64,000 nt of DNA, taken from contig JBAZXW010000001.1 in NCBI GenBank assembly GCA_041659605.1, positions 186,001 through 250,000 on the forward strand, given 5' to 3'. The translations under genes were made by a program, and so were the position numbers. Position 1 is the stretch's first letter. Every line of letters begins with the position of its first letter. This document shows, piece by piece, positions 14,079-21,427 of the stretch. Below the pieces are notes generated by a model, which did not search any database, had not been told where the DNA came from, and saw only the letters and a program-made list of their open reading frames with translations. The stretch is from Solimonas sp041659605. GTDB lineage: Bacteria; Pseudomonadota; Gammaproteobacteria; Nevskiales; Nevskiaceae.

Positions 14079-15116
14079 TCAGCTACCGCGCTTCAAGCCG
14101 GCGGACAACGCACGCGCGGTCTGCTGGACCAAGGGAATGATGCGCGAGTACGACATGCGCGTGGGTCCGATGACCCCGAGCACACCGGCGACCTTGCCGC
14201 CGACGGTGTACGGCGCGGTGACCACGCTGCACTCGTCGAGCACGCGGTAGCCGGACTCCTCGCCGATGAAGATCTGCAAGCCGTCCGCCAGCAGGCATTG
14301 GTCGAACAGGGTGAGCAGGTCGCGCTTGCGGTCGAGCGCGTCGAACAATCCACGCAGGCGATTGACGTCCGCCAGCTCCTGGAAGCGCATCAGGTTGGGG
14401 CCGCCGGCGACAACGTAATCGCTCTCGGCGTCGCCGTGCAGGGCCTGTTCCGCCATGGTTGCCGCCTCGCGCAGCATCAGGTTGATGCGCGCCTGCGTCT
14501 CGCCGGCGTCCTGCGCCAAGGCGTTACGCAGACCAACCAGGTCGCGGCCGGCGTAGTGCTCATTGAGCAGGTTGGCGAAACGTTCCAGTTCGTCCGCGCC
14601 GTACGGATGTTCGGTGTAGACGACGCGGTTCTGCACCTCGCGCTGGTTGACGACCAGAATCGTCAGCACGCGGTTGCCGGACAGCGGCAGGAATTCGATG
14701 CGTCGCAGGATCGCCAGATTGCGCCGCGGCACGGTGACGACGCCGGCCATATGCGTCAGCCGCGACAGAATGTTCGACGCCGCCTGCACCAGATCGGAGA
14801 CCGAACGGTCGCCCGGCACCAGCTCGTCGACGATCTGCCCCTGCTCATCGTCCGACAAGGTCTCCGGCGCGAGCAGGGTGTCAACGAAATAGCGGTAACC
14901 GCGCGTCGTCGGGATGCGTCCGGCCGAGGTGTGCGGCGAGGCCACGAATCCCATCTCGTCCAGATCCGACATGACATTGCGGATCGTCGCCGGCGACAGC
15001 CCGAGGCCTGCCATGCGCGACAGCGTGCGCGACCCGACCGGCTGACCGTCGTGGATGTAACGCTCCACCAACAGCTTCAACAGCTCTGCAGCGCGCGGAT
15101 CGAGGGCATTGGGCAT
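14079..15116 (-). CDS. hrcA: Heat-inducible transcription repressor HrcA
   Basis: A 345-residue repressor that binds CIRCE operators and is activated by GroEL. The N-terminal winged helix has the expected AAELLKLLVERYIHDGQPVGS and GLGLSPATIRNVMSDLDEMG blocks; a GAF-like middle part and dimerisation region follow. The ATG at 15116 (MPNALDPRA) gives the usual family length; the frame stays open to 15182. No CIRCE element (TTAGCACTC-N9-GAGTGCTAA) was found anywhere upstream of hrcA, grpE, dnaK or dnaJ, so its target is probably elsewhere, for example groESL. Its last 12 codons, counting the stop, lie inside the 116-bp tandem repeat. Confidence 0.95.
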   Translation of the reverse strand: MPNALDPRAAELLKLLVERYIHDGQPVGSRTLSRMAGLGLSPATIRNVMSDLDEMGFVASPHTSAGRIPTTRGYRYFVDTLLAPETLSDDEQGQIVDELVPGDRSVSDLVQAASNILSRLTHMAGVVTVPRRNLAILRRIEFLPLSGNRVLTILVVNQREVQNRVVYTEHPYGADELERFANLLNEHYAGRDLVGLRNALAQDAGETQARINLMLREAATMAEQALHGDAESDYVVAGGPNLMRFQELADVNRLRGLFDALDRKRDLLTLFDQCLLADGLQIFIGEESGYRVLDECSVVTAPYTVGGKVAGVLGVIGPTRMSYSRIIPLVQQTARALSAGLKRGS

Positions 15117-15220
15117 ACGCCAAAATGAAGGACTTGCGCGCGCTTTACAAGCGCTGCGCGGAACTCGTCGCGGGAGATTCATGCTACCGTTTGCCCGCTT
15201 TTTGGCCCGGACTTGGGCGA

Positions 15221-16120
15221 ATGTCAGAATTCAAAACAATCGGATTGATCGGCCGTCGGGGAGACCCCCGCGTTGCCCCGACGCTGCTTAAATTGTGCAA
15301 CGAAATCCGCGCGATGGGGCGCGCAGTCCTGGTCGAGGCCAACGCGTCCGGGCTGGACGACTGCCCCACCGCGGTGATCCGCACGACCCGCGCCGAGATG
15401 GCGCAGCGCTGCGATCTGGTCGTCGCCGTCGGCGGCGACGGCACCTTGCTGTCCGCAGCGCGCGCGCTGACGCCGCATGGCGTGCCGATCCTGGGCGTCA
15501 ACCAGGGACGGCTCGGCTTCATGGTCGATGTCGCGCCCGTCGACATGCGCGAAACGCTCGCCGCCGTGTTCGCCGGCGAGTACATCCGCGAGGACCGCCT
15601 CCTGCTCGAAGCGCATATCCGCCGCGCACAGTCGAGCGCAGGACCGTTCCTCGCGATCAACGACGTCGTCATCCGCAACCAGGCGGCGATCCGCATGCTC
15701 GAGTTCGAGACCTGGCTCGACGGCGAGTTCATTTCGCAGCACCGCGCCGACGGCTTCATCGTCTCCTCGCCGACCGGATCGACCGCGTACGCGTTGTCCG
15801 GCGGCGGACCAGTGCTGCATCCCAGCCTTGAAGCGATCGCGCTGGTGCCGATCTGCCCGCACACCCTGTCGGACCGCCCGATCGTGGTCGGCGCGCGGCA
15901 GACCGTGCGCATTGTCCTGCGCGGCGCGGAGTCGAGCGCGGCGATGTGCACCTGCGACGGCCAGAACAGCGAATCGCTGAGCGTCGGCGAGACGCTGGAG
16001 GTGCGTCAGGCGCCGTCGAAACTCGGCTTGATTCACCCCAAGAATTACAGCTATTTCAATATCCTGCGAAACAAACTTCACTGGGGGCGCGGCCCGCAGC
16101 TGAACCCCGAGATGAACTGA
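15221..16120 (+). CDS. nadK: NAD kinase
   Basis: A 299-residue cytosolic enzyme that phosphorylates NAD to NADP. The GGDGTLL motif lies at 71-77, followed by GVNQGRLGFMVD and the SPTGSTAYALSGGGPV substrate site. The ATG at 15221 (MSEFKTIGLIG) matches the family; the frame is open further upstream to 15125, but that extension has no family character. It is divergent from hrcA and sits 14 bases before recN, a pairing common in gammaproteobacteria. Confidence 0.97.
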   Translation: MSEFKTIGLIGRRGDPRVAPTLLKLCNEIRAMGRAVLVEANASGLDDCPTAVIRTTRAEMAQRCDLVVAVGGDGTLLSAARALTPHGVPILGVNQGRLGFMVDVAPVDMRETLAAVFAGEYIREDRLLLEAHIRRAQSSAGPFLAINDVVIRNQAAIRMLEFETWLDGEFISQHRADGFIVSSPTGSTAYALSGGGPVLHPSLEAIALVPICPHTLSDRPIVVGARQTVRIVLRGAESSAAMCTCDGQNSESLSVGETLEVRQAPSKLGLIHPKNYSYFNILRNKLHWGRGPQLNPEMN

Positions 16121-16134
16121 TCAAGCGACTCCAA

Positions 16135-17814
16135 ATGCTCAAGGCCCTGACCATCCGCAATCTCGCGGTGATCGACGCGCTGGACCTCGAATGGGGCGCC
16201 GGATTCAGCGTGCTGACCGGCGAAACCGGCGCCGGAAAATCCATTCTGATCGACGCCATTGGCCTGGCCATCGGCAGCCGCGCCGACGCCGGCCTGGTGC
16301 GCGCGGGGACGGAACGCGCCGAAATCAGCGCTGAGTTCGAGGTCGATGTCCGCAGCCCGGCCGGGACCTGGCTGCGCGACAACGCGATGGACGATCCCGA
16401 GCACCCCGGCAGCGTCGTGATCCGCCGCGTCGTGCAGGCCGGCGGTCGCGGCCGCGCTTTCATCAACGGCGCCGCGGTCGCGGCGACGCAGCTGCAGGAG
16501 CTGGGCGAACAGCTGATCGAGATCTTCGGCCAATCCGAGAGCCTGACGCTGCTGCGTCCTGACGTCCAGCGCGAGCTGCTCGATGAATTCGGCGGCCATG
16601 GCCGCGAGCTCGAAGCGGTTGCCGAGGCCGCGCGCAGCGTGGCTGCAATCGACCGTCAGATCGAGGAACTGCGTGCGGCCGCGGGCCGCGATCCGGCTCA
16701 AGCCGATTTCCTGCGGTTCCAGGTCCAGGAACTCGAAGCGCTCAAGCTGGGCGGCAACGAGCTCGAAGGCCTGGAAGCCGAACATCGCCGGCTGGCTGGC
16801 GCCGGGCGCCTGCTGCAGGACGGTGGACAGGCGCAGGAACGCCTGTACGGCGGCGACGACAGCCTCTACGACCAGCTCAGCGCGATTCATACGCTGGTCG
16901 CCGGCCTGGTGCCGCTGCACGCCGATTTCGCCGCCGCGGTCGATGCGCTGAGCGCCGCGCATACACAGATCCGCGATGCCGCCGACACGATCCGCCAGAT
17001 TCTCGATCGCCTCGATCTCGATCCGGACCGGCTCGCCGACGTCGAGCAGCGCCTGCAGGCGATCCACGACATCGCGCGCAAGCACCGGGTGCGCGCGGAC
17101 ACCGTACCCGCCCATCGTGAGGAACTGCGCCGGCAGCTCGATGCGCTGGAGCATTCCTCCGAGCGTCTCGACGCGCTTAACGCCGAGCGCGATGCGGCGC
17201 TGAAGCGTTATCACGAACACGCCGCGACACTCAGCGCCGCGCGGCAGAAGACCGCCAAGCGCTTCGGCCAGGGCGTGACGACGGTGGTCCGCACCCTGGG
17301 CATGGCCAGCGCACAGTTCGTCGTCGCCGTCGACGCAGACCCCGCAGCGCCGGTCAGCCCGCGCGGCATCGACAGTGTCCGCTTCGACTTCACCGCCAAT
17401 CCGGGGCAGCCGCCGCGGCCGCTGGCCAAGGTCGCGTCCGGCGGCGAGCTGTCGCGCGTCTCGCTGGCGATCCAAGTCACCGGGCTGAAGCGTCACGGCG
17501 CGCCGACCATGATCTTCGACGAGGTGGACGCCGGCATCAGCGGCGCCGTCGCGGAAATCGTCGGCCAGAAGCTGCGCGGACTCGGCGCCGACCGGCAGGT
17601 GCTTTGCGTCACGCACCTCGCCCAAGTCGCGGCGCAGGGGCACGCGCACTACGGCATCCACAAGACGGTACGCGCCGGCCAGACCTACACGCAGGTCCGC
17701 AAGCTCAGCGACGGCCAGCGCGTCGACGAACTGGCGCGCATGCAAGGGGGCGTCGAAGTCAGCGATGCGGCCCTGGAGCACGCCCGCGACCTGTTGCAAC
17801 GCGCTGGGGTTTAG
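16135..17814 (+). CDS. recN: DNA repair protein RecN
   Basis: A 559-residue SMC-like ATPase that acts in double-strand-break repair with RecA. Walker A is GETGAGKS (29-36); long coiled coils fill the centre around a hinge, and the C-terminal part holds the ABC signature (ASGGELSRVSLAIQV), Walker B (PTMIFDEVDAGISG) and the Q/D-loop LCVTHLAQVAAQ. The start at 16135 (MLKALTIRNLAVID) is the standard one. No LexA box was seen upstream; the gene probably shares a transcript with nadK. Its stop overlaps the convergent small gene by 4 bases. Confidence 0.97.
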   Translation: MLKALTIRNLAVIDALDLEWGAGFSVLTGETGAGKSILIDAIGLAIGSRADAGLVRAGTERAEISAEFEVDVRSPAGTWLRDNAMDDPEHPGSVVIRRVVQAGGRGRAFINGAAVAATQLQELGEQLIEIFGQSESLTLLRPDVQRELLDEFGGHGRELEAVAEAARSVAAIDRQIEELRAAAGRDPAQADFLRFQVQELEALKLGGNELEGLEAEHRRLAGAGRLLQDGGQAQERLYGGDDSLYDQLSAIHTLVAGLVPLHADFAAAVDALSAAHTQIRDAADTIRQILDRLDLDPDRLADVEQRLQAIHDIARKHRVRADTVPAHREELRRQLDALEHSSERLDALNAERDAALKRYHEHAATLSAARQKTAKRFGQGVTTVVRTLGMASAQFVVAVDADPAAPVSPRGIDSVRFDFTANPGQPPRPLAKVASGGELSRVSLAIQVTGLKRHGAPTMIFDEVDAGISGAVAEIVGQKLRGLGADRQVLCVTHLAQVAAQGHAHYGIHKTVRAGQTYTQVRKLSDGQRVDELARMQGGVEVSDAALEHARDLLQRAGV

Positions 17815-18110
17815 TCGGACGGTGGCGGCGGGCTGCTGTCGCCCTTGACCGCGTCGCGGACGGCGTGACCGACGTCCTTGGCGGTATCGCGGATCGCGTG
17901 CCCGGCTTCGCGCGTCACGTCGCGTGCGGCGTGGCCCACGTCCTTGGCCGCATCGCGCGTGGCGTGACCGATTTCGCGCGTGCCTTCGCGCACGTCGCTG
18001 CCGGCGTCCCTGACGGCTTCGCCGACGCTGGGGGCCTCGGTGCTCTGCGGTTCTTCCGCCGCCAAGGCCGGCGTTGCCAGCAAAGCAATCAACACAAGAA
18101 AGACACGCAT
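17811..18110 (-). CDS. Small secreted protein of 11-residue amphipathic repeats
   Basis: A 99-residue protein with a Sec signal peptide (cleavage after about residue 18). The mature part contains four consecutive 11-residue units at 46-89 (EIGHATRDAAK, DVGHAARDVTR, EAGHAIRDTAK, DVGHAVRDAVK), with a degenerate unit before them and a short Ser/Pro tail. Undecad repeats of this kind are known from LEA group 3 proteins, apolipoproteins and synucleins, where they form surface-bound amphipathic helices. Here a histidine recurs in every unit (GHA). It lies between recN and fur, convergent with recN. The function is unknown; envelope or desiccation protection and metal binding are guesses. Confidence 0.7.
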   Translation of the reverse strand: MRVFLVLIALLATPALAAEEPQSTEAPSVGEAVRDAGSDVREGTREIGHATRDAAKDVGHAARDVTREAGHAIRDTAKDVGHAVRDAVKGDSSPPPPSD

Positions 18111-18122
18111 GGCTGACTCCGT

Positions 18123-18533
18123 TCAGCTCCCTTTCTTCTTCGGCCGCACGTACAGCACCAGATTGTGTTCTTCGACGACATAGCCGTACTTGTCGGCGAT
18201 CTGGCGCTGCAGCTTTTCGATGTCCTCGCTGACGAACTCGATCACCTTGCCTGTTTCGAGGCAGACCATGTGGTCATGGTGATGACCGCGCTCGAGCTCG
18301 AACACCGCCGAGCCGCCCTCGAAATGATGCCGTTTCACCAGACCGGCCGCCTCGAACTGGGTCAGCACGCGGTACACCGTCGCCAGCCCGACGTCCTCGT
18401 TGAGGTCGATCAGCATGCGGTAGATTTCTTCGGCAGACATGTGTCGGCGATCGCTTTTCTCCAGCAGCTCCAGAATCTTGAGCCGCGGCAGCGTCACCTT
18501 CAGTCCCGCATTGCGTAAGTCGGAAGTTTCCAT
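18123..18533 (-). CDS. fur: Ferric uptake regulator Fur
   Basis: A 136-residue Fe(II)-dependent repressor. The winged helix has LKVTLPRLKILELLE and ATVYRVLTQFEAAGLV; metal sites include the HHHDHMVC stretch and E/H residues of the C-terminal dimerisation domain. It lacks the CxxC of E. coli Fur (here CLETGK), like the Pseudomonas protein. The ATG at 18533 (METSDLRNAG) was taken as start. It is divergent from bamE with 57 bases between the starts, the classic fur-bamE arrangement. No convincing Fur box is seen in that gap. Confidence 0.97.
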   Translation of the reverse strand: METSDLRNAGLKVTLPRLKILELLEKSDRRHMSAEEIYRMLIDLNEDVGLATVYRVLTQFEAAGLVKRHHFEGGSAVFELERGHHHDHMVCLETGKVIEFVSEDIEKLQRQIADKYGYVVEEHNLVLYVRPKKKGS

Positions 18534-18557
18534 CGGCGCCTTGGGTTTCGTTTGGGC

Positions 18558-18563
18558 TATTAT
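18558..18563 (+). promoter_or_regulatory. bamE -10 element
   Basis: TATTAT at 18558-18563 lies 27 bases before the bamE ATG in the fur-bamE divergent gap. The corresponding -35 region is poor. Confidence 0.4.
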
Positions 18564-18590
18564 CCGCCCTCTTTCCGAACGGGCAACCCG

Positions 18591-19028
18591 ATGCGTCTTC
18601 TCCTTGTCCTCGTCTGCGCGAGCGTGCTCGCCGCGTGCCAGCTCATCTACAAGCTGCCGACCCGTCAGGGCAACGTCATCGAACAAAAGCAGCTGGACCA
18701 GCTGGCGGTCGGCATGACGCGCGAACAGGTCGTCTACCTGATGGGCACGCCTCTGGCGGCCAGCCCCTTCCGCGAAGACCGCTGGGACTATGTCGGCTAC
18801 TACAGGTCGCCCCGCGGACAGGAGTCCAAGCGGCTGGTGACCCTGTATTTCGATGCGGCCGGCACGCTGGCGAAGATGGAAGGCATCCAGGAAGCCGCGG
18901 CGGAGCCGGGCATCGAATCCCCGGACATCAAGACCGTGATCCGCGAGGAAAAGCGTGCGGAAAACGAGGAGGAACGGCAGTCCTCGGAAAAACAGACCGG
19001 CGTCGTCATCACGCCGAGCAACCAGTAG
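18591..19028 (+). CDS. bamE: Outer membrane protein assembly factor BamE
   Basis: A 145-residue lipoprotein of the BAM complex that inserts beta-barrels into the outer membrane. The lipobox LAAC puts the lipidated cysteine at residue 16. The SmpA/OmlA fold is recognised from KLPTRQGNVIEQKQLDQL, VGMTREQVVYLMGTPL and RWDYVGYY. The C-terminus carries an unusually long Glu/Lys-rich extension (about 100-145) that many short BamE proteins lack. The start at 18591 gives a proper signal peptide. It is divergent from fur and convergent with rnfH. Confidence 0.95.
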   Translation: MRLLLVLVCASVLAACQLIYKLPTRQGNVIEQKQLDQLAVGMTREQVVYLMGTPLAASPFREDRWDYVGYYRSPRGQESKRLVTLYFDAAGTLAKMEGIQEAAAEPGIESPDIKTVIREEKRAENEEERQSSEKQTGVVITPSNQ

Positions 19029-19044
19029 CCGCGCTGGCTTCCCT

Positions 19045-19341
19045 CTACTTCCTGTTCGCTGCGGCCGCGCGCTGACGCCGCATCTCCTTGGGGTCCGCAA
19101 GCAGCGGCCGGTAGATTTCGATGCGGTCGCCGGCCTGGACCAGGTCGTCGAGCGCCGCAACGTGACTCCAACGCCCGACCCGGTTGGCCGCCAGGTCGAT
19201 CTCCGGGAAGCGCTGCAGGATGCCCGACTTCTCGATGACCTGGCGCAAGGTCGCCCCCGCATTCACATCGAGCTTGAGAATCACCTGCTCGGACGGCCGC
19301 GCGTAACTGACTTCGACCTGGATAAGGTCACCCTGCGACAT
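19045..19341 (-). CDS. rnfH: RnfH family protein (UPF0125)
   Basis: A 98-residue ubiquitin-like-fold protein of the RnfH/YfjF family. Typical stretches are VEVSYARPSEQVILKLDVNAG, FPEIDLAANRVGRWSH and GDRIEIYRPLLADPKEMRRQRA. The role is not established; in E. coli it is the toxin-like neighbour RatB. GAGAGGAAG ahead of the ATG at 19341 is a good ribosome-binding site. In E. coli the order is smpB, ratA, ratB, bamE; here ratA is missing from its usual place and a symporter gene sits upstream instead. Confidence 0.88.
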   Translation of the reverse strand: MSQGDLIQVEVSYARPSEQVILKLDVNAGATLRQVIEKSGILQRFPEIDLAANRVGRWSHVAALDDLVQAGDRIEIYRPLLADPKEMRRQRAAAANRK

Positions 19342-19379
19342 CTTCCTCTCCTTCGGCAGCCGGCCATGGGCGCGGTTGG

Positions 19380-20777
19380 TCATTCCAATGGTGGTTCGGT
19401 CCAAAAACCGACCAGCCAGTCGAGCAGGCCGCTCGCGTAAAACAGAATAACGATCAAGCCGATCCGGGCCGGATACCGCAGCAGGTAGAACCACACGCGG
19501 TACAGCCAGCGGTCGCGCTCGCCCCAGGCGGCAGCGACCATGTCGCGCGGCATGATACTGACGACGAACACGCAGACCAACAGACCGGTGGCCGGCGCCA
19601 GGACACTGGCCGTCAGGAAACGGATCCATTCGAAAAAGTTGTTGCCCCAGAGCTCGAAATTTTCGAGCACGTTGAACGACAGCAGGCTGCCCAGGCCCAG
19701 ATACCAGATCACCAACGCACTGCTGGCGGCCGCGAACACGCGCGTCCAGCGCAGCCGATCGATCAGGTAGCGCGTCAGCGGTTCGAGCAACACCGTCGCC
19801 GAGCTGAGCGTGACCAGGAACAAGGTGACGAAGAAGCCGACGCCGAACAGGGTGCCGCCCAGGGTCTGCGGCAGGCTGCGCGGCAGCACCTGGAAAATCA
19901 GCGCGAGGCCGGGCGCCGGCTGCAGGCCGGCCGCAAAGATCACCGTGAAGATCGCGATGCCGCCGAGCAGGCTGAAGACGATGTCGACCAGCAACAGACT
20001 CAGCGCAAGACGCTTCACCGGCGCCGCCACCGGCAGGTACACGCCCAGATTCATCATCACGCCGATGCCCAGGCTCATCGTGAAGAACGCCTGGTTCATC
20101 GCCTCGATGACGCCGCGCCAACCCAGCCGGCCGAAGTCCGGCAAGAGCAGCCAGCGCACAGCCGGACCGGCGTCGGAGGCGATGACGGCGTAGGCGCACA
20201 GGGCCATCACCATCACCGCCGCAGCCGGCATCAGTCGCGTCGCCGTACGCTCGATGCCCTCGCGGAATCCGTGGGCGACGACGATGCAGGCGATGACCAT
20301 GAAGATCGTGTGCCAGGACAGGCTGCGCTCCGGATCGCGCGCCAGTTGAAGAAAGACCTCGGTCGCCGCGGCATCGCTCATACCGCCAAAGCCGCCCGCA
20401 GCCACCCGGAAGGTGTAGGCGATGCTCCAGCCGGCGATGATGCTGTAGTACGACAGGATCAGCACCGCGCCGGCCATCGCCATGACGCCGACGACACGCC
20501 AGCTGCGGCTCGCATGCGCCGCCTCCGCCAGGCGCTGGAACCCGGCCAGCAGGTCGTCGCGCGTCCAGCGACCCAGCATCCACTCCGCCGCCACCAGCGG
20601 CGCAGCGATCAGCAGCAGCGACAGAACGTAGACCAGCAGGAATGCGGTACCACCGTACTCGCCCATCAGGTACGGCACGCGCGTCAGGTTGCTGATGCCG
20701 ACGGTCGCGCCGGCCGCCACCCACAGAAAGCTCTGCGACGACGTCCAGTATCCGTGACTGCTTTCGCGAATATTCAT
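19380..20777 (-). CDS. Sodium:neurotransmitter symporter family transporter
   Basis: A 465-residue inner-membrane protein with about 11-12 hydrophobic helices. The N-terminal WTSSQSFLWVAAGATVGISNLTRVPYL stretch is the TM1 unwound region (VGISNLTRVP) of the NSS/SNF family, which imports amino acids or related amines with Na+. No ligand can be deduced. It is divergent from smpB with only 55 bases between the starts and lies 38 bases before rnfH on the same strand. Confidence 0.88.
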   Translation of the reverse strand: MNIRESSHGYWTSSQSFLWVAAGATVGISNLTRVPYLMGEYGGTAFLLVYVLSLLLIAAPLVAAEWMLGRWTRDDLLAGFQRLAEAAHASRSWRVVGVMAMAGAVLILSYYSIIAGWSIAYTFRVAAGGFGGMSDAAATEVFLQLARDPERSLSWHTIFMVIACIVVAHGFREGIERTATRLMPAAAVMVMALCAYAVIASDAGPAVRWLLLPDFGRLGWRGVIEAMNQAFFTMSLGIGVMMNLGVYLPVAAPVKRLALSLLLVDIVFSLLGGIAIFTVIFAAGLQPAPGLALIFQVLPRSLPQTLGGTLFGVGFFVTLFLVTLSSATVLLEPLTRYLIDRLRWTRVFAAASSALVIWYLGLGSLLSFNVLENFELWGNNFFEWIRFLTASVLAPATGLLVCVFVVSIMPRDMVAAAWGERDRWLYRVWFYLLRYPARIGLIVILFYASGLLDWLVGFWTEPPLE

Positions 20778-20820
20778 GCGGGCGCCCGATGTACGGACTC
20801 TAAGTCTAGCCGCCGGCCCC

Positions 20821-20826
20821 TATAAT
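20821..20826 (+). promoter_or_regulatory. smpB -10 element abutting the start codon
   Basis: A perfect TATAAT at 20821-20826 ends 6 bases before the smpB ATG (20833). The expected start point, about 7 bases after the element, falls on the A of the ATG. No Shine-Dalgarno fits in between. The -35 region is weak. Confidence 0.5.
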
Positions 20827-20832
20827 TTGCCG

Positions 20833-21312
20833 ATGAGCCAGAAGAAAGACGAGACCGACGAACAGCGCTTGATTGCCCTCAACCGCCGGGCGCGGTACGA
20901 GTACCACATCGAAGAACGCTACGAAGCCGGGCTATCGCTCCAGGGGTGGGAGGTCAAGAGCCTGCGCGCTGGGCGCGCGCAGATCACCGAGGCCTACGTC
21001 ACGCTGAAGAACGGCGAGGCATTCCTGATCGGCGCCCACTTCACGCCGCTCAAGCAGACCTGCACGCACGAGATCGCCGACTCGACGCGCACGCGCAAGC
21101 TGCTGCTGCAGCAACGCGAGTTGTCCAGCCTGATCGGCAAGGTCGAGCGCGCTGGGTACACACTGATCCCGCTCGACCTCCACTGGACCCGCGGCCGCGC
21201 CAAGCTCGAAGTCGGCCTCGCCAAGGGCAAGAAGCAGCACGATAAGCGGGCGGATATCAAAGAGCGGGACTGGCAGCGCCAGAAAGAGCGGATCATGCGG
21301 CACGATGCCTGA
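20833..21312 (+). CDS. smpB: SsrA-binding protein SmpB
   Basis: A 159-residue tmRNA partner needed for trans-translation. The beta-barrel core has IALNRRARYEYHIEERYEAG, LQGWEVKSLRAGRAQI and the ALYWxx-like FLIGAHFTPL region; the basic tail GLAKGKKQHDKRADIKERDW folds in the mRNA channel. The ATG at 20833 (MSQKKDE) was chosen; it may be leaderless. The partner RNA gene ssrA lies 1.6 kb downstream, separated by a cyclase gene. Confidence 0.97.
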   Translation: MSQKKDETDEQRLIALNRRARYEYHIEERYEAGLSLQGWEVKSLRAGRAQITEAYVTLKNGEAFLIGAHFTPLKQTCTHEIADSTRTRKLLLQQRELSSLIGKVERAGYTLIPLDLHWTRGRAKLEVGLAKGKKQHDKRADIKERDWQRQKERIMRHDA

Positions 21313-21427
21313 ATCAGCCTGCCGGCAATCCCGTGCCAGCCGCCGCTGACGGCGCCGGCACCCCCTGTATAGGTGTCCTCACGGCACAGTGACCGGGGCT
21401 AAAGTGTGCCCACTGATCGGGGACATC

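Larger units (their letters stand above)
13881..14112 (-). repeat. Two perfect 116-bp tandem copies between hrcA and grpE
   Basis: Positions 13881-13996 and 13997-14112 read as identical 116-bp units joined head to tail. The right-hand copy contains the last 34 bases of hrcA, including its stop; the left-hand copy repeats that stretch as non-coding DNA. The array therefore arose by duplication of the hrcA end plus the grpE upstream region. Each unit carries the same sigma-32-like promoter and short inverted repeats (GCCGGCGCTTGCCGGC). Confidence 0.95.

Noticed and set aside
18534..18590. Fur box in the fur-bamE gap
   Set aside because: No stretch approaches the GATAAT-type inverted repeat; likewise none was found before the TonB receptor gene at 33719-33800.
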